Shown: positions 35,225 through 48,764, counted from the first letter of the stretch. The stretch: DNA of 64,000 nt from Silurus meridionalis (GCF_014805685.1 NC_060891.1:1862001-1926000), one strand, 5' to 3'. The notes: generated by a model not told the origin, from the letters alone. Numbers and translations: made by a program.

Positions 35225-35355
35225 AGTAAAGCGGTTAAATCCACTCACTCATGCAGTTAAAGCTGTCCTTTTTTTCGTTTGCCTTCAATTAAAGCCCATT
35301 TAATTATCCGCTTAATCCAGGTACGCATGCTGAGCAGCCATTAGCAAAGAACGCT
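35225..35355. promoter_or_regulatory. Candidate conserved non-coding block
   Basis: Contains CAATTAAAGCCCATTTAATTATC and CCGCTTAATCCAGGTACGC, combining TAAT and TAATCC (paired-type) cores, followed by GAGCAGCCATTAGCAAAG. No repeat or frame explains it. Confidence 0.3.
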
Positions 35356-35989
35356 AAATGAAACACAGCAAACACACACCAGCACAAGAAGATGTTTCAC
35401 TTCTCAAAACCACACAGCAAAGGACAGAAAGGAAAGTGCAATACCTTTGCTCTTGGCTACAGACATTGTAGTTCGGGCAGAGAGGTTGAAAGAGCAGAAA
35501 GATCCGGTAAAGGATGCATTTTTTTTTTAAGACAAAAGAAAGAAAAAGTTAGTGCTCAACACAAATCCAATGCACTAACCAGTATTAAGTGTTTCAGAAG
35601 AGGAAAGTTAAGCATACCTTGTTCGGCCATCATCATGTGTGCCAAGCCTTAGAGGAAGACAAACATGGAGAGAAAGAGAGAGATCGAGAGAGAGGGATCT
35701 CAGTACACACTGTTCATGATGTATCATGATGATGATACATTGATTCACAAAGCAAAGCACTGTAAAGGGGTTTGTATTTTCGCAATACAAAACCGACATC
35801 AATTTAGAAAAAAAGTCAAAAGCATTAATGCTAAACACACATCTGACAATGTTAAAATAGCATTGGTCATTAAAGCTAGAAAATATTTTGTAGTTTGTAG
35901 TGACCTTAATCAGTATCAGTATCTAAGTCAAAGTATTATATACCATACACCATGAGACCAAGCACTACATTGTGCTGACTAATAGATTG

Positions 35990-36745
35990 TGTAATCTGTT
36001 AGCAAAACCTGCTAAGAAGTGAACCTGGTCCTCTCTAATTTGTAGCTATGATGTGGTAAAATGTAGCCAAACTCCAGTACTAAATCTAATGACTACATTT
36101 ATGCTAATAGCTTGTTTGTGAATGTTTAGGGTGAAGTTATAAATGAGTTACAAATGCCCTGGTCAACTCCTGTATTTGTGATTATCTAACAGCTTGCTAA
36201 CAGATTGTAAGCTGTTCATATAAAAACATTTTTCTTGTTCGTAAAGACCATTTTCTAGCTAAATAGATGCATAGTAAACTAGGAACATTTTCAAAAAGTT
36301 ATAATGCTTCATAATGTTTTAAGGCACTGCTCTCCCCCAATATAGTGATCAGACTTAATACTTTATAGCAATCTTTATTAGCGTTAAAACATATCTAACG
36401 CTTTAGAACATTAAGAACTTGGTTTCGGTTTGAATAGACATTACAGCAGTATGTCTGTTAATAACTGTGGTAAGTCACATGGTTATTAGCTGTAATAAGG
36501 ACAACTTTAGGAAAGTATTATAAATAAATACTTGATAAGTTTCTTTAAAAAAATGTATATGTTAGTGATATTTTGATGCGCTGGTGTGTTATGCACACCG
36601 CTTATAATGCTTTATACAATTCCCAGTGCACTGACGACCTTGCTATAAAGTACACAGCATTTTTTATGTAAAGTTTTATATTACATTACATCGTGAATAA
36701 GATTTCATATGCTAATATGTTCATAGTCACATTATATGATGTAAA
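35990..36745. repeat. AT-rich TTATAA-word block
   Basis: Contains AAGTTATAATGCTTCATAATG, CTTATAATGCTTTATACAA and CATTATAAAT-type words in irregular spacing. Same vocabulary as the blocks at 37.5 and 39 kb. Confidence 0.5.
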
Positions 36746-37539
36746 TTTATAGTGTCACTACAAACATGCACATCATGTGTGATATTGCTGGTGTTAGAAC
36801 ATGCTTCTGACATGAACTCACCTGGGATGCTGTTGGCCTCTGCGTGCAGCATTCAAGGATCAGCAGGGGAACAAAAAAAGAAGAAGAAAAAAAAAAAAAA
36901 AAACACAAGAAGAGAGAAAGATTTCCAACATTAGAGAACACTCTGGTTGCCGTTGCATGAAATCAATCATGCAAACCCTTGGCACACCTGCCAGCATGCA
37001 CGAGGCTTTATTACGGCCCTGTGCATGTTCACAAACGTTCTTTATTTGACCCACAACACCAGAAAGATCTATGTGCTTTCCTGGGTTTACACGCTTTCCT
37101 GTAACCCACATCCTCGTCTGAGCCATAAATCCAAACAGGCACTAGGACAGAACCTGCTCCCTTTAGAGAGGGCCATGGATTTATGAGACGCTGATGCTTG
37201 CGTGGAACTCGAGTCCACGTGCTTTTAAGCCTGTCAGAGTTCTCCTTTACTGCAGACACACCTTCTCGATAACACCAGCTGTTCCTCTGGTTCCATCCCA
37301 AACACGAACAAGATCTTGAGGAGCACTCGGGATCTCGACATGCTAATAAACTGGTTATTAATGACACATAGAGAGGAGGTTCATTGTTTCTTTGTTTGTG
37401 ATATTGATTGAGTTTTATTATTTATATAAAGATTCAAATCTAAATGTTTTGCAAAAGAATTTTAATAAAAAATCATTATATATACAATTAATTTTATTTT
37501 GTTTTATATATTTATTTCATTTACTACATAGTATATTTT

Positions 37540-38200
37540 TACAATTAATCATAAGAAGTTATAACCACATGCATATCGCGCACATTAGCACTGCAGAGCC
37601 CATGCTATAAACGCATTACAAAATTACTGTGATATTACATTGTGTAACCTTTTTCTCATAACCATGCCTTTGTAATGCATTTAATACCATTACCTATTAT
37701 AGTCCTGTAAAAATGCTCATAAGTGGTTATAGTCACAGGCATAACACATAAGACTATGACTGCATAATGCCAGGTGGCATAAAACATTAGCTTGCACACA
37801 ACTATACAAATCTATAAAATGCTCACAGGTATTAATAATCACATGCGTTACACTCTACAAACCGCAACAAATTGAGCTTATAATGCCAGGCTACATGATG
37901 CATTATAATAACTGTGCATAAAGGGGTTGTAAGCAGTGGCATCCCTTTCTCTCTCTATAATGTACTATTAAAGCACATATGCTATAACAGGTTATATATC
38001 ATACGTAATCTATCACAGTGCCAAAATTATGCCTATAAATGCTTATAAGACGTTATACTCACACTGCAAGCAGAGCATATAGCATATAACGGCTATAATA
38101 ATGTGCTATGCATTTTTACATTATGTAGCAATTCTATTTATTTATATGTATTTGTGATATTGTCATAACAGTTTATAACACCTATATAGTTCAGATTATG
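37540..38200. repeat. AT-rich TTATAA-word block
   Basis: Carries AAATGCTCATAAG, TGGTTATAGTCACAGGCATA, GATGCATTATAATAA, AAATGCTTATAAGACGTTATA. It shares short phrases with 39.0-41.0 kb such as ATGCTCATAAGNNGTTATAG (37712 and 39450), so the two are probably the same decayed repeat family. Confidence 0.55.
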
Positions 38201-38999
38201 TCTGTTCTTCATTTTAAGATCATTTTCATTAGTTTCATTAGCTAATCATATATATAAATACACAATGAATAGTATGTTTGTCTGCTCTGCATCCAACTCT
38301 CAGTTATTAACTTCGCTGAGGAGATGCATTACTATTACGCTGTAATCTCTAATCAGCAGCTCATGCTACATCTTAGTTTGATTTTCTCATATCTGACAAC
38401 GTCCAGCCTGACCACTTCATCTTCTTCTCAAACTCTTCTCATAGTTATTCCTACCCCAGTTTCTCTATAAGGCTGAAAACTATTTTTTTGTTCCTCCACC
38501 CCAAAGATCGATAAGCATCTCGACATCTTCTTCTGTCAAAACCTCAGGATCTGGAGTCAACTTGCAACTGAAACTGAGTCGTTTTCATCTGCTTGCTAAT
38601 ACGGCTAATAATTTGATCTTCGGCAGGATTAAATCTAAAGTCCACGTGTGCTACATTCAAAAGCCCTCCGCACGGGAAGGAAGAACTGACTGAGTGCTTG
38701 TTTGGCAGCTGAAATTGGTTTGTTATTCCACGGCTGTAAAAAGACTACACACATATTTGCAAATAATGTAAGTGTACGGCTGTCACATTTGCCACCGAGC
38801 GAGGAACATACGCTACAGCGACAGCAAATAGTTCCGAGGCCATTTTAGCCATCTGCCCGTCGAGGGAAGTGTCACGTTCCTGTTGCTGTTTCTGCGTTTG
38901 GAACCGAATGCATTCTCTCACAACACACATCGCGGGATCATTTCCACACTGACGACTAAGTGTCGCCATATGGAACCAAATCAAAAGTGTTTTCTCTGT

Positions 39000-41090
39000 G
39001 ATTTTTACAACGGCACATTACAATGAGGACTATAAGCACATTTTTAACACGTTATAATGATTTATTTTGGCTTGGCAAACACTGTTATAATCATTTAGGT
39101 AAAAGATTGTGAAATAATTAATTTTAACTACCACTTGTAATAGCACACTATATCACCATTATGTCGTCTCATAAAGCTCTACACAATGTGGGACTTTGTA
39201 ATGTAATTATGACTTAAACACTACTACATGTTAACGATCCATAACCCAAAACAATCACAATAGTCTAATGCATTCTTATGAATAATTATAACTATGTGTA
39301 TAAATAAGTTATAACCTGTTATTACCCTATGAACAATTACTTGAATGAACTTTTTATGAATAATAACATAGTACAGGTACAAAATAAAGAAGGTACATAC
39401 TTAGAAGGTGCAAAATACATAATAGCACCTAACCTATTTCTGTATGAATGCTCATAAGCAGTTATAGATACATGCATATCCTACAAACTATATTATACTG
39501 CATGACTGATTATGTCAAGCTACATAAGGCATTATGGCAACATTTTCTCTAAAAGCCATACCTATGATAGACTATAAAGACATTCATACTTATGAATGAT
39601 ATAATGCCTTTAAATGGTTAAATACCTATTGTTATAATTACTTATATAGAAAAAATTTATTCATGACATTTTATAGCATTCCAGTTATATAATGCATTAT
39701 AAGTAGTGTTCATGACACACGATTCCAGCAAGCCCCACTTTGTATAGTGCTTTATAAGAAGATACAATGATGATACAGTGATTATAGCACAACTTTTAAC
39801 ACGTCTATTAACAATGTATTAGTGCATTATAAACTATGTTATAATGCACTAATGCACTACCAACATGCACAGTATATCAATTTACTCACTATATGATTTT
39901 ATAGAAAGTCAGGTTACCCATTATATCATATTTCTATAGTGCATTATAACATTATTTTATTCAATGTTCTTATGTACGTGGACACATACGTGGACATCAT
40001 GACCAACATAATCATATGAAATTGCTTATAACTATTTATAACTAGCCAACATAAACACTCTATATGCCTTAATAATGTAAGGTTTATAACATATAATATC
40101 TTTTCATAAGTGAACTGTAAACCATCCATTTATGAGGCTCTACAAAACAGAAGTTATATCTTTAGTTATAAGATTTATTATATATTATAACATTTGTTAT
40201 AATGATTTACAACATTAAAATATGCAAAATCCATATTTCCAACTAATCTATTTTATAGAATTACAGAACAACAATGAAAGCACGAGTATACAAATTCCTA
40301 ATGTAGGGTTACATACCCATAGTAATTGCCTGTTCATAAGAACATTATGCATGCATACACTATGTTATAATGCATTATAGCAATAAATTGTAATAAGGAC
40401 AGAGACTGTGTTAAAGTGTATATAAAGAAAGTATAATATATGAAGGCATATAATAACGTTTTAGGATTGCTATAAAGGTATCTATAACCATTTATGAGCA
40501 TGAGTTTATGTTAGTTCAAGGTTGAGTTTATTTCCAAAACGCTTTTAACAACTGCATTCACATTTCTACAATGGTGTACTTATAACACGGTTCTGCTGTT
40601 AGAAACTTGCAGTAGAGATACTACAGCAGAGCCTGTTATAATGCAGCACAACATTATTATTTATGAACAAGCGATGTGTTATGTCACCTGCCACTAGCTG
40701 TTATAAAAATACAATATATATTATATACTATATATGATGTAGTAATAATCCATGAACAAATAAAGTTTTTGGGTACAGTAGAAAAATTTCTTTCTGTGTG
40801 TTCTATGCATGTAATTATGAGCATTCATGCAGGCTTATACATGGTATTATAAGGTGCAGTGTTTTCTATGAATTCAGGATTAATGAAAAAAGTGACACCA
40901 CATACTTTTTTCCTTGTGTGCAATGCATATGATTATTATTGAAAACAGGACACATTCAGGATTTTTATTTAGTGTGTTATGCAAGTTATTATGCAGGCCT
41001 ACACCTGGAATTATTAGGTACTAGAGTAATCTATGTATAATGATTATGAATGCATCTATAAAGCATTATGGATGCAAAATCAATGCAAAC
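39000..41090. repeat. AT-rich region saturated with TTATAA/GCATTATAA words
   Basis: Words such as GTTATAATG, GCATTATAA, GCTTATAA, CATAAGC and TTATGAATG recur every few dozen bases in both orientations, for example at 39050, 39290, 39690, 39830, 40190, 40370 and 41050. The same vocabulary occurs at 9600-10150, 22070-22360, 28860-28930, 35990-36740 and 37540-38200. The pattern suggests a very degenerate tandem or satellite-like sequence, but no fixed period could be read by eye. No gene is seen. Confidence 0.55.
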
Positions 41091-43106
41091 TGAGACTTGA
41101 GAATTTCTGTATTTCCAGTGGTTCAACGTTTCATAATAAATTTAGCCGATTTATATTTGAATAACAGAAAAGCGAGCGAGGTGTGATGCGATACGATCTT
41201 TAGGCCAGAGGGCAGAGTTTTTTAAAAGCATCCCGGCTCCCCAGTGGATCTTTATAAATTGCGCTCAGCCCCGTAAATTAGATTATTTATTCTTTTACGA
41301 TGGTCTGCACTCTTCCAGAGGCTTCAGAGAAACCAGAGCTGCTTTTACTAGCGCAGGCTCCTATCAGTGGACCGCAAAACCCTGCCAACCAAACAAGATG
41401 GAGAGGAACCACAACAATAAATCATGGCTAAAATTCTGCTCGCCTCCTCCTCCCACCCTCGACTATAAATTTAAGCCTAGCGCCCATACGAGCAATTCGG
41501 CTGCCAGCACCGTAGTGGATATAATCTCTGCTGGAGCGCTGCTCTACATAGATAGCGACAAAAAAACAGACAAAAGACGCTCTCGTTTATCCAAAACCGC
41601 ATGCAGGCTCCCGCATGCGGCGCACAATTGCGACATCGGACACAAAGCTTCCGCGTTGAAAAAAAATTGCTTAAACAAAGCATAATCTGTATTCAGCCAT
41701 TTTGTGTTTCAGGCAAGCGCTGGAAAGGGTTGTGTCTGCAGTGAGGAGAACTACCAACATGGCACGGCACACTCTTCATTCATCAGCCCAACTGAAACGC
41801 TTCAGTCTTTATCGAAAAAAAGCTTTGGGTCTAAGAGTCAGAAACATAGTTTTTTTTTTGTTTTGTTTTTTTCTAGAAACCATTTGTCAGCAGAATTTAT
41901 TTTATTTAGTGTTTTTAAAATAGACACGATTTCACATTGAAATAAAACATTGCATGAATAAAATGCACGATAGTGTTCAAAGGATAGATCGAGCTTCACA
42001 TTTTAGCACTACAGCACAACACAAGAATAATTCACAAATGAATATCAGTCAGTCAGTAAACTCTTCAGGTACCTTGCACGGGTGGGATCATGCACCAGGG
42101 TCTAAAGGTGCTTTAAGGAAAACTTAAAAAAAAAAATACAAATCATTATTTGTTTCTGGTCAATAAATAAAAACGTACATCAGAACAGCTGTGTATGAGA
42201 ACGCATCGACGCATCGAAGGGGTTATTTCCTCCCTCGAAAACGTCCCTCATGAATTCAAGTACAACACAATATCAATGTGACCTTCATGAAAATGATCCG
42301 CTTGAATGGCAGAAAGGGAGAAAACGTGTCGTTGTATTGAACCAGCAACACTGGTGCATAAAGCTGTGAAATGGCCACCAGCCACCTTGAAATCCCCTGA
42401 GAATCTAAAATGGCTACAGCAGGAATGTTCACACAAACACACCTCAACATTGAGAAAAAAAAAAAAAAAAAAGCGTTTAGAATGATGTAAAAAATACAAG
42501 CGCTACAATAAGGCCAATTGTGTACTTTTTTGTAATTAACATGGTATATCATGAAAAAGAAAGGAGAGATGGTTGTGAATGAATTAAAGCTGGAATTCTC
42601 TCACATGTAAAATCACAGAAACACCTTCCATCTTATGAGGGTTCTCAGGAGGATGCCGTTCTGGAGAAAACATCTCGAGATGTTGTTAATGGAGATTAAA
42701 ATAATATACCTAGAAACAAAGCTAGCAAGCTTCTCTTTCCCTCGTCACTGCGCTGGTGTGAATGTTGCCGTTGTTGTGTACTTTGAGAAATCCTTTGAAG
42801 GATTGTAATTGGAGCTTTGGGATCGCTTGAGAAGCTTAAACTTGTTTCTTGAGTAAAAAAGATGCATAGGTACAGGTTGCCTTCACCGTAACACGTCAGT
42901 GACAGGGAAAGTATGGTTTGGTAGCTTTAGTTCTGGGAATGAAACCTTTTGGAATTGAAACTCAAATATTGTGAAATCAAATGAAGAGGGATGAGATTTA
43001 TAAAATATTGAAGAGTTGACATGTCACACGGCTATATAAAAAAACTATATGAAATTATATTAAACTTTGAAGCGAGACATCGATTGGATCTACTTTAACG
43101 CTTTAC
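41091..43106. other. Start of the first coding intron of the neurexin gene
   Basis: On the minus strand this follows the donor at 43106. 41200-41690 is GC-balanced and complex (for example GCATGCAGGCTCCCGCATGCGG, a near palindrome) and might be constrained. No downstream neurexin exon was recognised. Confidence 0.45.
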
Positions 43107-43803
43107 CTTCGCTGCAGAATTGGCCGATGTACTCCGTCTTGGAACAATCGCACAGCGGTTCCCCGTCCACAAGGGCGCAAATCCCGCCGTTCTCGCACGG
43201 GTTCTCGGTGCAAATGCCCTCCGTGTCCATTCGGACCCTCTGGCTGCTGAGTAGTGTAGGTTCCTTGTTGCCGTATTTCAGGTCCCTTATAACTCCTTTA
43301 AAAGGCGGAAGGTCCTTAGCGGTGGGTAAGGTCAGGGCCGAGGTGCGAATGTCCTGGGGGACTCCGCCCAGGAACAGGTCACTAACAATCTTCATGTACT
43401 GCCTCTGAGGTCGCACCTCGTCAGCCTTGCTGTCTCCATCCAAACCCAGTACCGTCCTCAGGTTGGACCTGCTCACGGTGACCGAGTGCCAGCTGCTGTC
43501 GTTGACCCGTTTACCCGAAACCAGCGTGGTCTCGGCACAGTCGATGCTGAAACGCAGCTGCAGCTTGCCCTCCACCACCATCAGCTGCAGGAAGTCGCAG
43601 TAGCCACCGTCATCGAAGTACAAGACCAACGCCGTAGACGCGTCTGTTTTGACCCGGAAGCTGAGGTCACTTTTGGTGCTGGCGTCCCAGCGGAGAAATC
43701 GGGCCCACTGTCCTCGCACACCCGGGAACTCCAAACCCAAACAAGAGCCGAGCACAGTACTGAGCAGCAGCTGCAGCTGGACCGGGTATCTGAGCAGAGT
43801 CAT
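43107..43803 (-). CDS. nrxn3: alpha-neurexin first coding exon (neurexin-3-like), partial CDS
   Basis: Neurexins are presynaptic single-pass adhesion receptors that bind neuroligins, LRRTMs, cerebellins and, through alpha-specific domains, neurexophilins. This exon encodes 232 residues plus one base of the next codon. Residues 1-23 form a hydrophobic signal peptide ending near CLG; 24 to about 194 form the first LNS/laminin-G domain ([11 protein letters not shown] at 61-71, NDSSWHSV at 101-108, SDLFLGGVP at 141-149); the EGF-like domain has cysteines 198, 203, 209, 218, 220 and 230. The reading frame then runs into a donor, GAAG|GTAAAG, with GT at 43106-43105, so the exon ends in phase 1 after Ser-Glu, as expected for alpha-neurexin exon 2. 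The chosen ATG (43803) has A at -3 and directly precedes the signal peptide. The words [20 protein letters not shown] and DLKYGN resemble neurexin-3 more than -1 or -2 by my recollection; whether it is the teleost a or b copy cannot be told. No frameshift or stop is seen. All later exons lie outside or were not recognised. Confidence 0.93.
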
Positions 43804-43944
43804 GTTGAAAGTGCTGGATGTTTTTAAGGGAGGGGTTTATAATCCTGTGCAATAGGAAAGCATTGAAAAAATAGCTTTGGTTCAAAGGTCCGTATATCCA
43901 AAGTACATCCCAAAGTACGCGTAAACGATTTTCAAGAGGGGATG
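43804..43944 (-). other. nrxn3: 5' UTR part of neurexin exon, with candidate splice acceptors and a CRE-like palindrome
   Basis: Upstream of the start codon on the minus strand there are two plausible splice acceptors. One is a T-rich tract ending GCACAG|GATT, which puts the exon start at 43844, 41 nt before the ATG. The other is a longer pyrimidine tract ending GACGTCAG|CATC, which puts the exon start at 43944. The second overlaps a perfect TGACGTCA palindrome (43946-43953), the CREB/ATF consensus, so this stretch could be promoter-proximal DNA instead. Alpha-neurexin genes usually carry a non-coding exon 1, which favours an acceptor here. Confidence 0.45.
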
Positions 43945-44734
43945 CTGACGTCAAAGAGTAGAGAAGGTAAAATCCGTAAAAAGTGAACGGAGGACAGTAA
44001 AGAGGAGTAGAACAGTCTTAAGTAACAGTCATAAGGCCAGTTTTATTGAACAGTCCGATTTCTGTCAGAAGACAGTTTTATTTGTCACAAATGACGGCAC
44101 AGAAATGCAAAAACTAAATCAGGAGGCGGGGTTTTGCTCGGAAAAAAATTGCTGCCCCCGAATGCAAAATTCCAGTTCCACTATGGTCGCTTTTTAACCT
44201 TAGAGGAAAAGATTTTCATGTTGACTTGCGGGTTACAGCGTAGTCCAGTGTAGTGATCGTATTCCCAGGGTTGGAGCTGTCAAAACAAAAAAAGCATTAC
44301 ATTTCAGAAAACAAAAATCTGTAAGATCTACGCTGAAAGCAAATCATCAGGAACTTTAACATACTTTGAGTTATCAAGTGCCATTAACTCTTAAATCACT
44401 CAAACTTGTAACAGATTGTCATTCAATTTATTTCTTTCACCGTTTTTATTCCTCACATTGCGAAGACGTTCCGTGTTATCGGTCATCCGGTGGCCAAATT
44501 ACCTCAATTACACTTTTGCCAAACTCCAGCAATATTGTATTAATCCTGATTTATCTGCAGATGTGGAGAAATTATGGATTGCGTCCAGGAAGAAGAATGC
44601 ATTAACTGAAATAATCATAAATTTAAAAAATATTAAAAAGCAATAGCCTTATAATCTTCGTTATTTTCATTGTCGATTGTCTGTTATCCAGAAATAAAAG
44701 GCAAAAAACATTATAATAAGAATAAATTGTATGG

Positions 44735-45095
44735 AATGTTCCAGCATGACAATACCCCTGTGCACAAAGCCGGCTCCATGAAGATCTGCTTTACATGGGT
44801 AGGAGTGGAAGATCTCCTGCTAGAGCTCTCTGACCTCAATCCTAATAAACAGAATGAATGTGAAAGCTGACTGCACCCCAGGATTCCTCACCTCACCCAC
44901 ATCAGTACAAGACTTTATTAACACCCCTTGTAGCTAAATGAATCTCCACAAGTTCACTTCAACACCTAGTGGAACATCTTCCCAGAAGAGTGGAGGTTAT
45001 TTTAACAGTAAACAAGGATTAAATGGAGAATGGAATTCCAAAAGCACACACCAATCTGATGTTCAGGCGTCCACAAACTTTTGTCCTTATATATT
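44735..45095 (+). mobile_element. MITE-like repeat copy in the neurexin 5' UTR intron
   Basis: Words in family order: TTCCAGCATGACAATACCCC, GTGCACAAAGCCGGCTCC, GGAGTGGAAGATCTCCTGC, CACCTAGTGGAACATCTTCC, GTCCACAAACTTTTGTCC. It ends close to an AT-rich TATATTTATATA. Left end truncated. Confidence 0.72.
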
Positions 45096-45104
45096 TATAT
45101 ATTT

Positions 45105-46252
45105 TTTTTTTCCAAGAACGATCTCTGGAAGTAGAATGTACAGAAATGCGAAATATCATAAATAATCAATCATATTTATATAAATATATGCTTATAATAA
45201 ATATCACACTTATATGATCTTGTATATGATGTTTTTGGGTGTCTGATGAAAATTCGATTCGATTCATCTCTAATGTTTTTGCACAAGTTACGGTATTAAA
45301 TGTAATTAGCATCTAACCAGATGTGCACTGGTAGCAGTGTAAAATATTTACATATGTACAGGTGGGCGAGGTTATGATATGTGATAGATTTAAATATATA
45401 ATGACAGATGAATGAACAATATAAAAAATCTTGAATTTGAGATAAACAATTATTTTATACAAGATAAAAAAAATCAAGTACAAATAATCCTTAACGGAAC
45501 AAATGCATGATTTTTTTTTCAAGATGTAAATTTTACGTTACAAAAATTCTATTTCTAAACGCAGGTCCTTGTAAATTTGATTTCTGTGATGCTAATGATC
45601 TCTGAGAATGATCTTATCTGACATTTTATTTCCAGTAAAGACAAAGTGATATCTGGTGATCTAGAACCTTCTATTACAATTATGTTCAAATATACTTTAT
45701 CTTTTCAATTTTTTTTATTGTATTTCTCATCTGATTTTCCCAAATTAAATCGAGACTAAGACTAATACTAATAATGTCTTTGGCTTCAAATCTGATCTTT
45801 GCTTCATGATGTGGTAGAAAACGAATAATTTGGTATTAAATGTCACTGATAAAACCATATTCTGTTGTTGGTTTGATCGGAGTTGTAATGAAACATGCAT
45901 TTTGCAGGAGGACTCTCGGTGCGTCGAGAAACAGCACCTGCTTTCTTTCATCATGAGCCCACAAAGATGAATAGGCTCGGATTACATAGCAGCATACGAG
46001 GTGTAACCTAATAGGCGTCTAATATTTCCTGTGTGGCTGCCAGGAGTGCAGGTAGCAGGTACAGCTGGACAATAGTTTTTGTGGAGTCACACAATTGCCA
46101 TGAAGCAGAAACACAATGCGTACAAACACACAGCTGCCTGGTGAGCAGGCCAAGGAGAGAGAGCCAGCAAACAGGAGAGAGAGCGAGCCTGGCTGCTAAT
46201 AACAGATACTCCATGTTGGCTGTTGCCCACACCTTGAAATGTACTCGTATGT

Positions 46253-46295
<43 letters not shown>

Positions 46296-48397
46296 CCATT
46301 TCTTTTTTGTCAAACAAGGGCCTGTAGTCTGTGCAAAAGAGGAGGAGGAGGGAGGTGAAAAGGCTAAATTGCACACATCATTGTCCTCATTGATATGTGA
46401 ACATCGTGCCCCAATGGCTACGCCACACGCCACCACACACACAAAAAAAGGGGGGAAAAAAAGGTCATGCATTTAGGTCCACTTCAAGGAGGAGATTGAA
46501 AGGGGAGGACGAACGATGGTGAGCAACCCGAGCGACATTAATGACAGAAAGTCTGCCCGTTCATCACACGCTGCTCAAGCGACAAATACCGCTCCAAAAT
46601 TAGACGCACGGTCAGGAAGGGTGACCTCGACCATACACGTTCACATCCACAGCACAATCCTCCCTCCATCCTGCGCTTTCGGTTGATGTTCGATGGCGAG
46701 GATGTTCTAGGCCCTACCTGCACCCAATGAGGCTTTCCCTTTCTCCCCTAAAAAAAAAAAAAATGCAGAGATTGAGACACCGCCAGCATCGCCACCGAGC
46801 CCACTGCAGCCCTCTGCGCCAATCACCTCCTGCATTACATCACCCTCCAAATGCACCACCGCCGCCCCTCTCTCTCTCTCTCCCTCTCTCTCCAAAAGAC
46901 ACACCATCAGACCCATCAGCTCAAAATCATTAACGCAGGATTAACACAAGTCACCTCATGGTACACTTGCACCACTGTGGTAAAAGGTGCCGATGGTGTT
47001 GGGTGTGTGTGTGAAGCCAAAACGACAAAAACATCACGTCACACTGCAGTCGTTGCTCCTTTTTTCCTATTTTCCTTTTTTCCTTTTTTTTACACCCAGA
47101 CAATTAGATACCATTTTCCATTTCTTTCGATTCCCTTCCCAGAATGTCACCAGAAACATGCATCATCAATCGCTGATTTTAAATTGTTTATATATTTATA
47201 TATCAAATGCATTACCAAAAATACAAATGGACATCTTTTCAGAATAATAACAGATTGCAAAATTCTAATCTCATCACCGCGTGAGTCAAATTTGAGTGTT
47301 TTTAACTAAAATAAATAAATAAATAAATCACCTCTTTTAATTCGGAAGACATTTTAAATGGGGGGAAAAAACGATTCTGTCCGCACTAAAATTGTACAGA
47401 TGCACCAGTTGTGGAGGGAGGAGGGGGTCTTCATTTTCCTGCTTTTTAATACACAGAGAAAAGGGGGGATCGTATAATTTACACGCGCGAGTGTAAAGTC
47501 GCATTTTAATATAATATTTTAATATAAATAGCGATGCGACGTTTGAGTTTTATTTCCAGAGTGTCGGGTTTTGGTGCAAAAACATAAAAAAATGCAAAAA
47601 ATAAACTGATATAAAGCATCTTTAAAAAATAAGTTTCCCACACACGCACTATAGTCAAACGACAAGCCGCAAAAAAAATAAAATAAATAACACACACGCG
47701 GTTCTTCTTGAATAATTAAGAAAAGAGAGAAGGGATTTTTTTAGAGGTCACTGCGTAACACCAAAGTCACGTTTGCATCCAGAAAACACGAGTTCGGGTC
47801 AGAACAATAAGTGCAAACTGTAAAATATAGATATATACGATCCAATTATATCGAAAAAAATCATACACACTAAATTTATTCTTTATTTTAATAATAAGAA
47901 AAGACACTGCACATCTGATATGCACTTAAAATCCAATCTAAACGAAACTGCAGCATGTCGCCTCACCTATTGTTCTTATTTTATAGCATCGTCAATTTTT
48001 TGTTTCTTTTTATTATTATTGTCGTTATTCGCCTTTTTTTTTTGCCTTATAGCACATGCTCCTATCAGGAACATTCATCCAGATTCTGCTCCGTCTGTGG
48101 TGGTGAGATTACAGCTTAATGGGCCTCGTTTCTCCGCAGGGTTTGGGGGGGAAAAAAAAGAAGAAGAAAATCCGCTTCTGTTCGATGCATGATTATTTCC
48201 AAAGCTGCTCAAATGCGTGTACAAGAAAGAAAATAAAAATAAAAAAGAAGATTTTTTTAAATGTGAATTTTGTGTAGAATTTTTATAGAAACACATTTCT
48301 GTATATTTTTTACACGTGTGATTTTGCACTAAGGAACGAAAAAATACGCATTAAAAAAAAAAAGAAATATTTGTGGGTGTTATTAGGCGAAAAAGGA
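45105..48397. other. Putative 5' UTR intron of the neurexin gene
   Basis: AT-rich to 45900, then complex sequence at 45900-46700 with few repeats, then low-complexity T- and A-rich text. No exon recognised. The complex part may hold regulatory DNA. Confidence 0.4.
46254..46293. repeat. (GT)n microsatellite
   Basis: About 19 GT units in the putative 5' UTR intron of the neurexin gene. Confidence 0.96.

Positions 48398-48453
<56 letters not shown>
48398..48453. repeat. (GT)n microsatellite
   Basis: About 27 GT units. A second run of about 24 units follows at 48714-48762. Confidence 0.97.
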
Positions 48454-48455
<2 letters not shown>

Positions 48456-48712
48456 AATACATATCTCATATAATAGATTGATTTCCACAATTTCAACAAA
48501 TCGAAAAGAAAATATATTTCTGATTAATTCATTGTAAAAAAAAATACATAACATTAATATTAATATTTTAATAATAAAACTATTAATAAACAACAATTTT
48601 TACTATAAAACGCGACCTGCAATTGGACTAAATTTTAAGCTCTTGTAGTGAAATATTACCATTAAATATGCCTGAATTGTTGAAAATGAAAACTGAAGTG
48701 TTAAATCAGGTT

Positions 48713-48713
<1 letters not shown>

Positions 48714-48762
<49 letters not shown>
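48714..48762. repeat. (GT)n microsatellite
   Basis: About 24 uninterrupted GT units. Confidence 0.97.

Positions 48763-48764
<2 letters not shown>

Noticed and set aside
1..43106. Search for further neurexin exons on the minus strand
   Set aside because: No frame with LNS2-type words was found; very short alternative exons could be missed by eye.
43067..43855. Plus-strand frames opposite the neurexin exon
   Set aside because: Shadows of the coding exon; no independent evidence.
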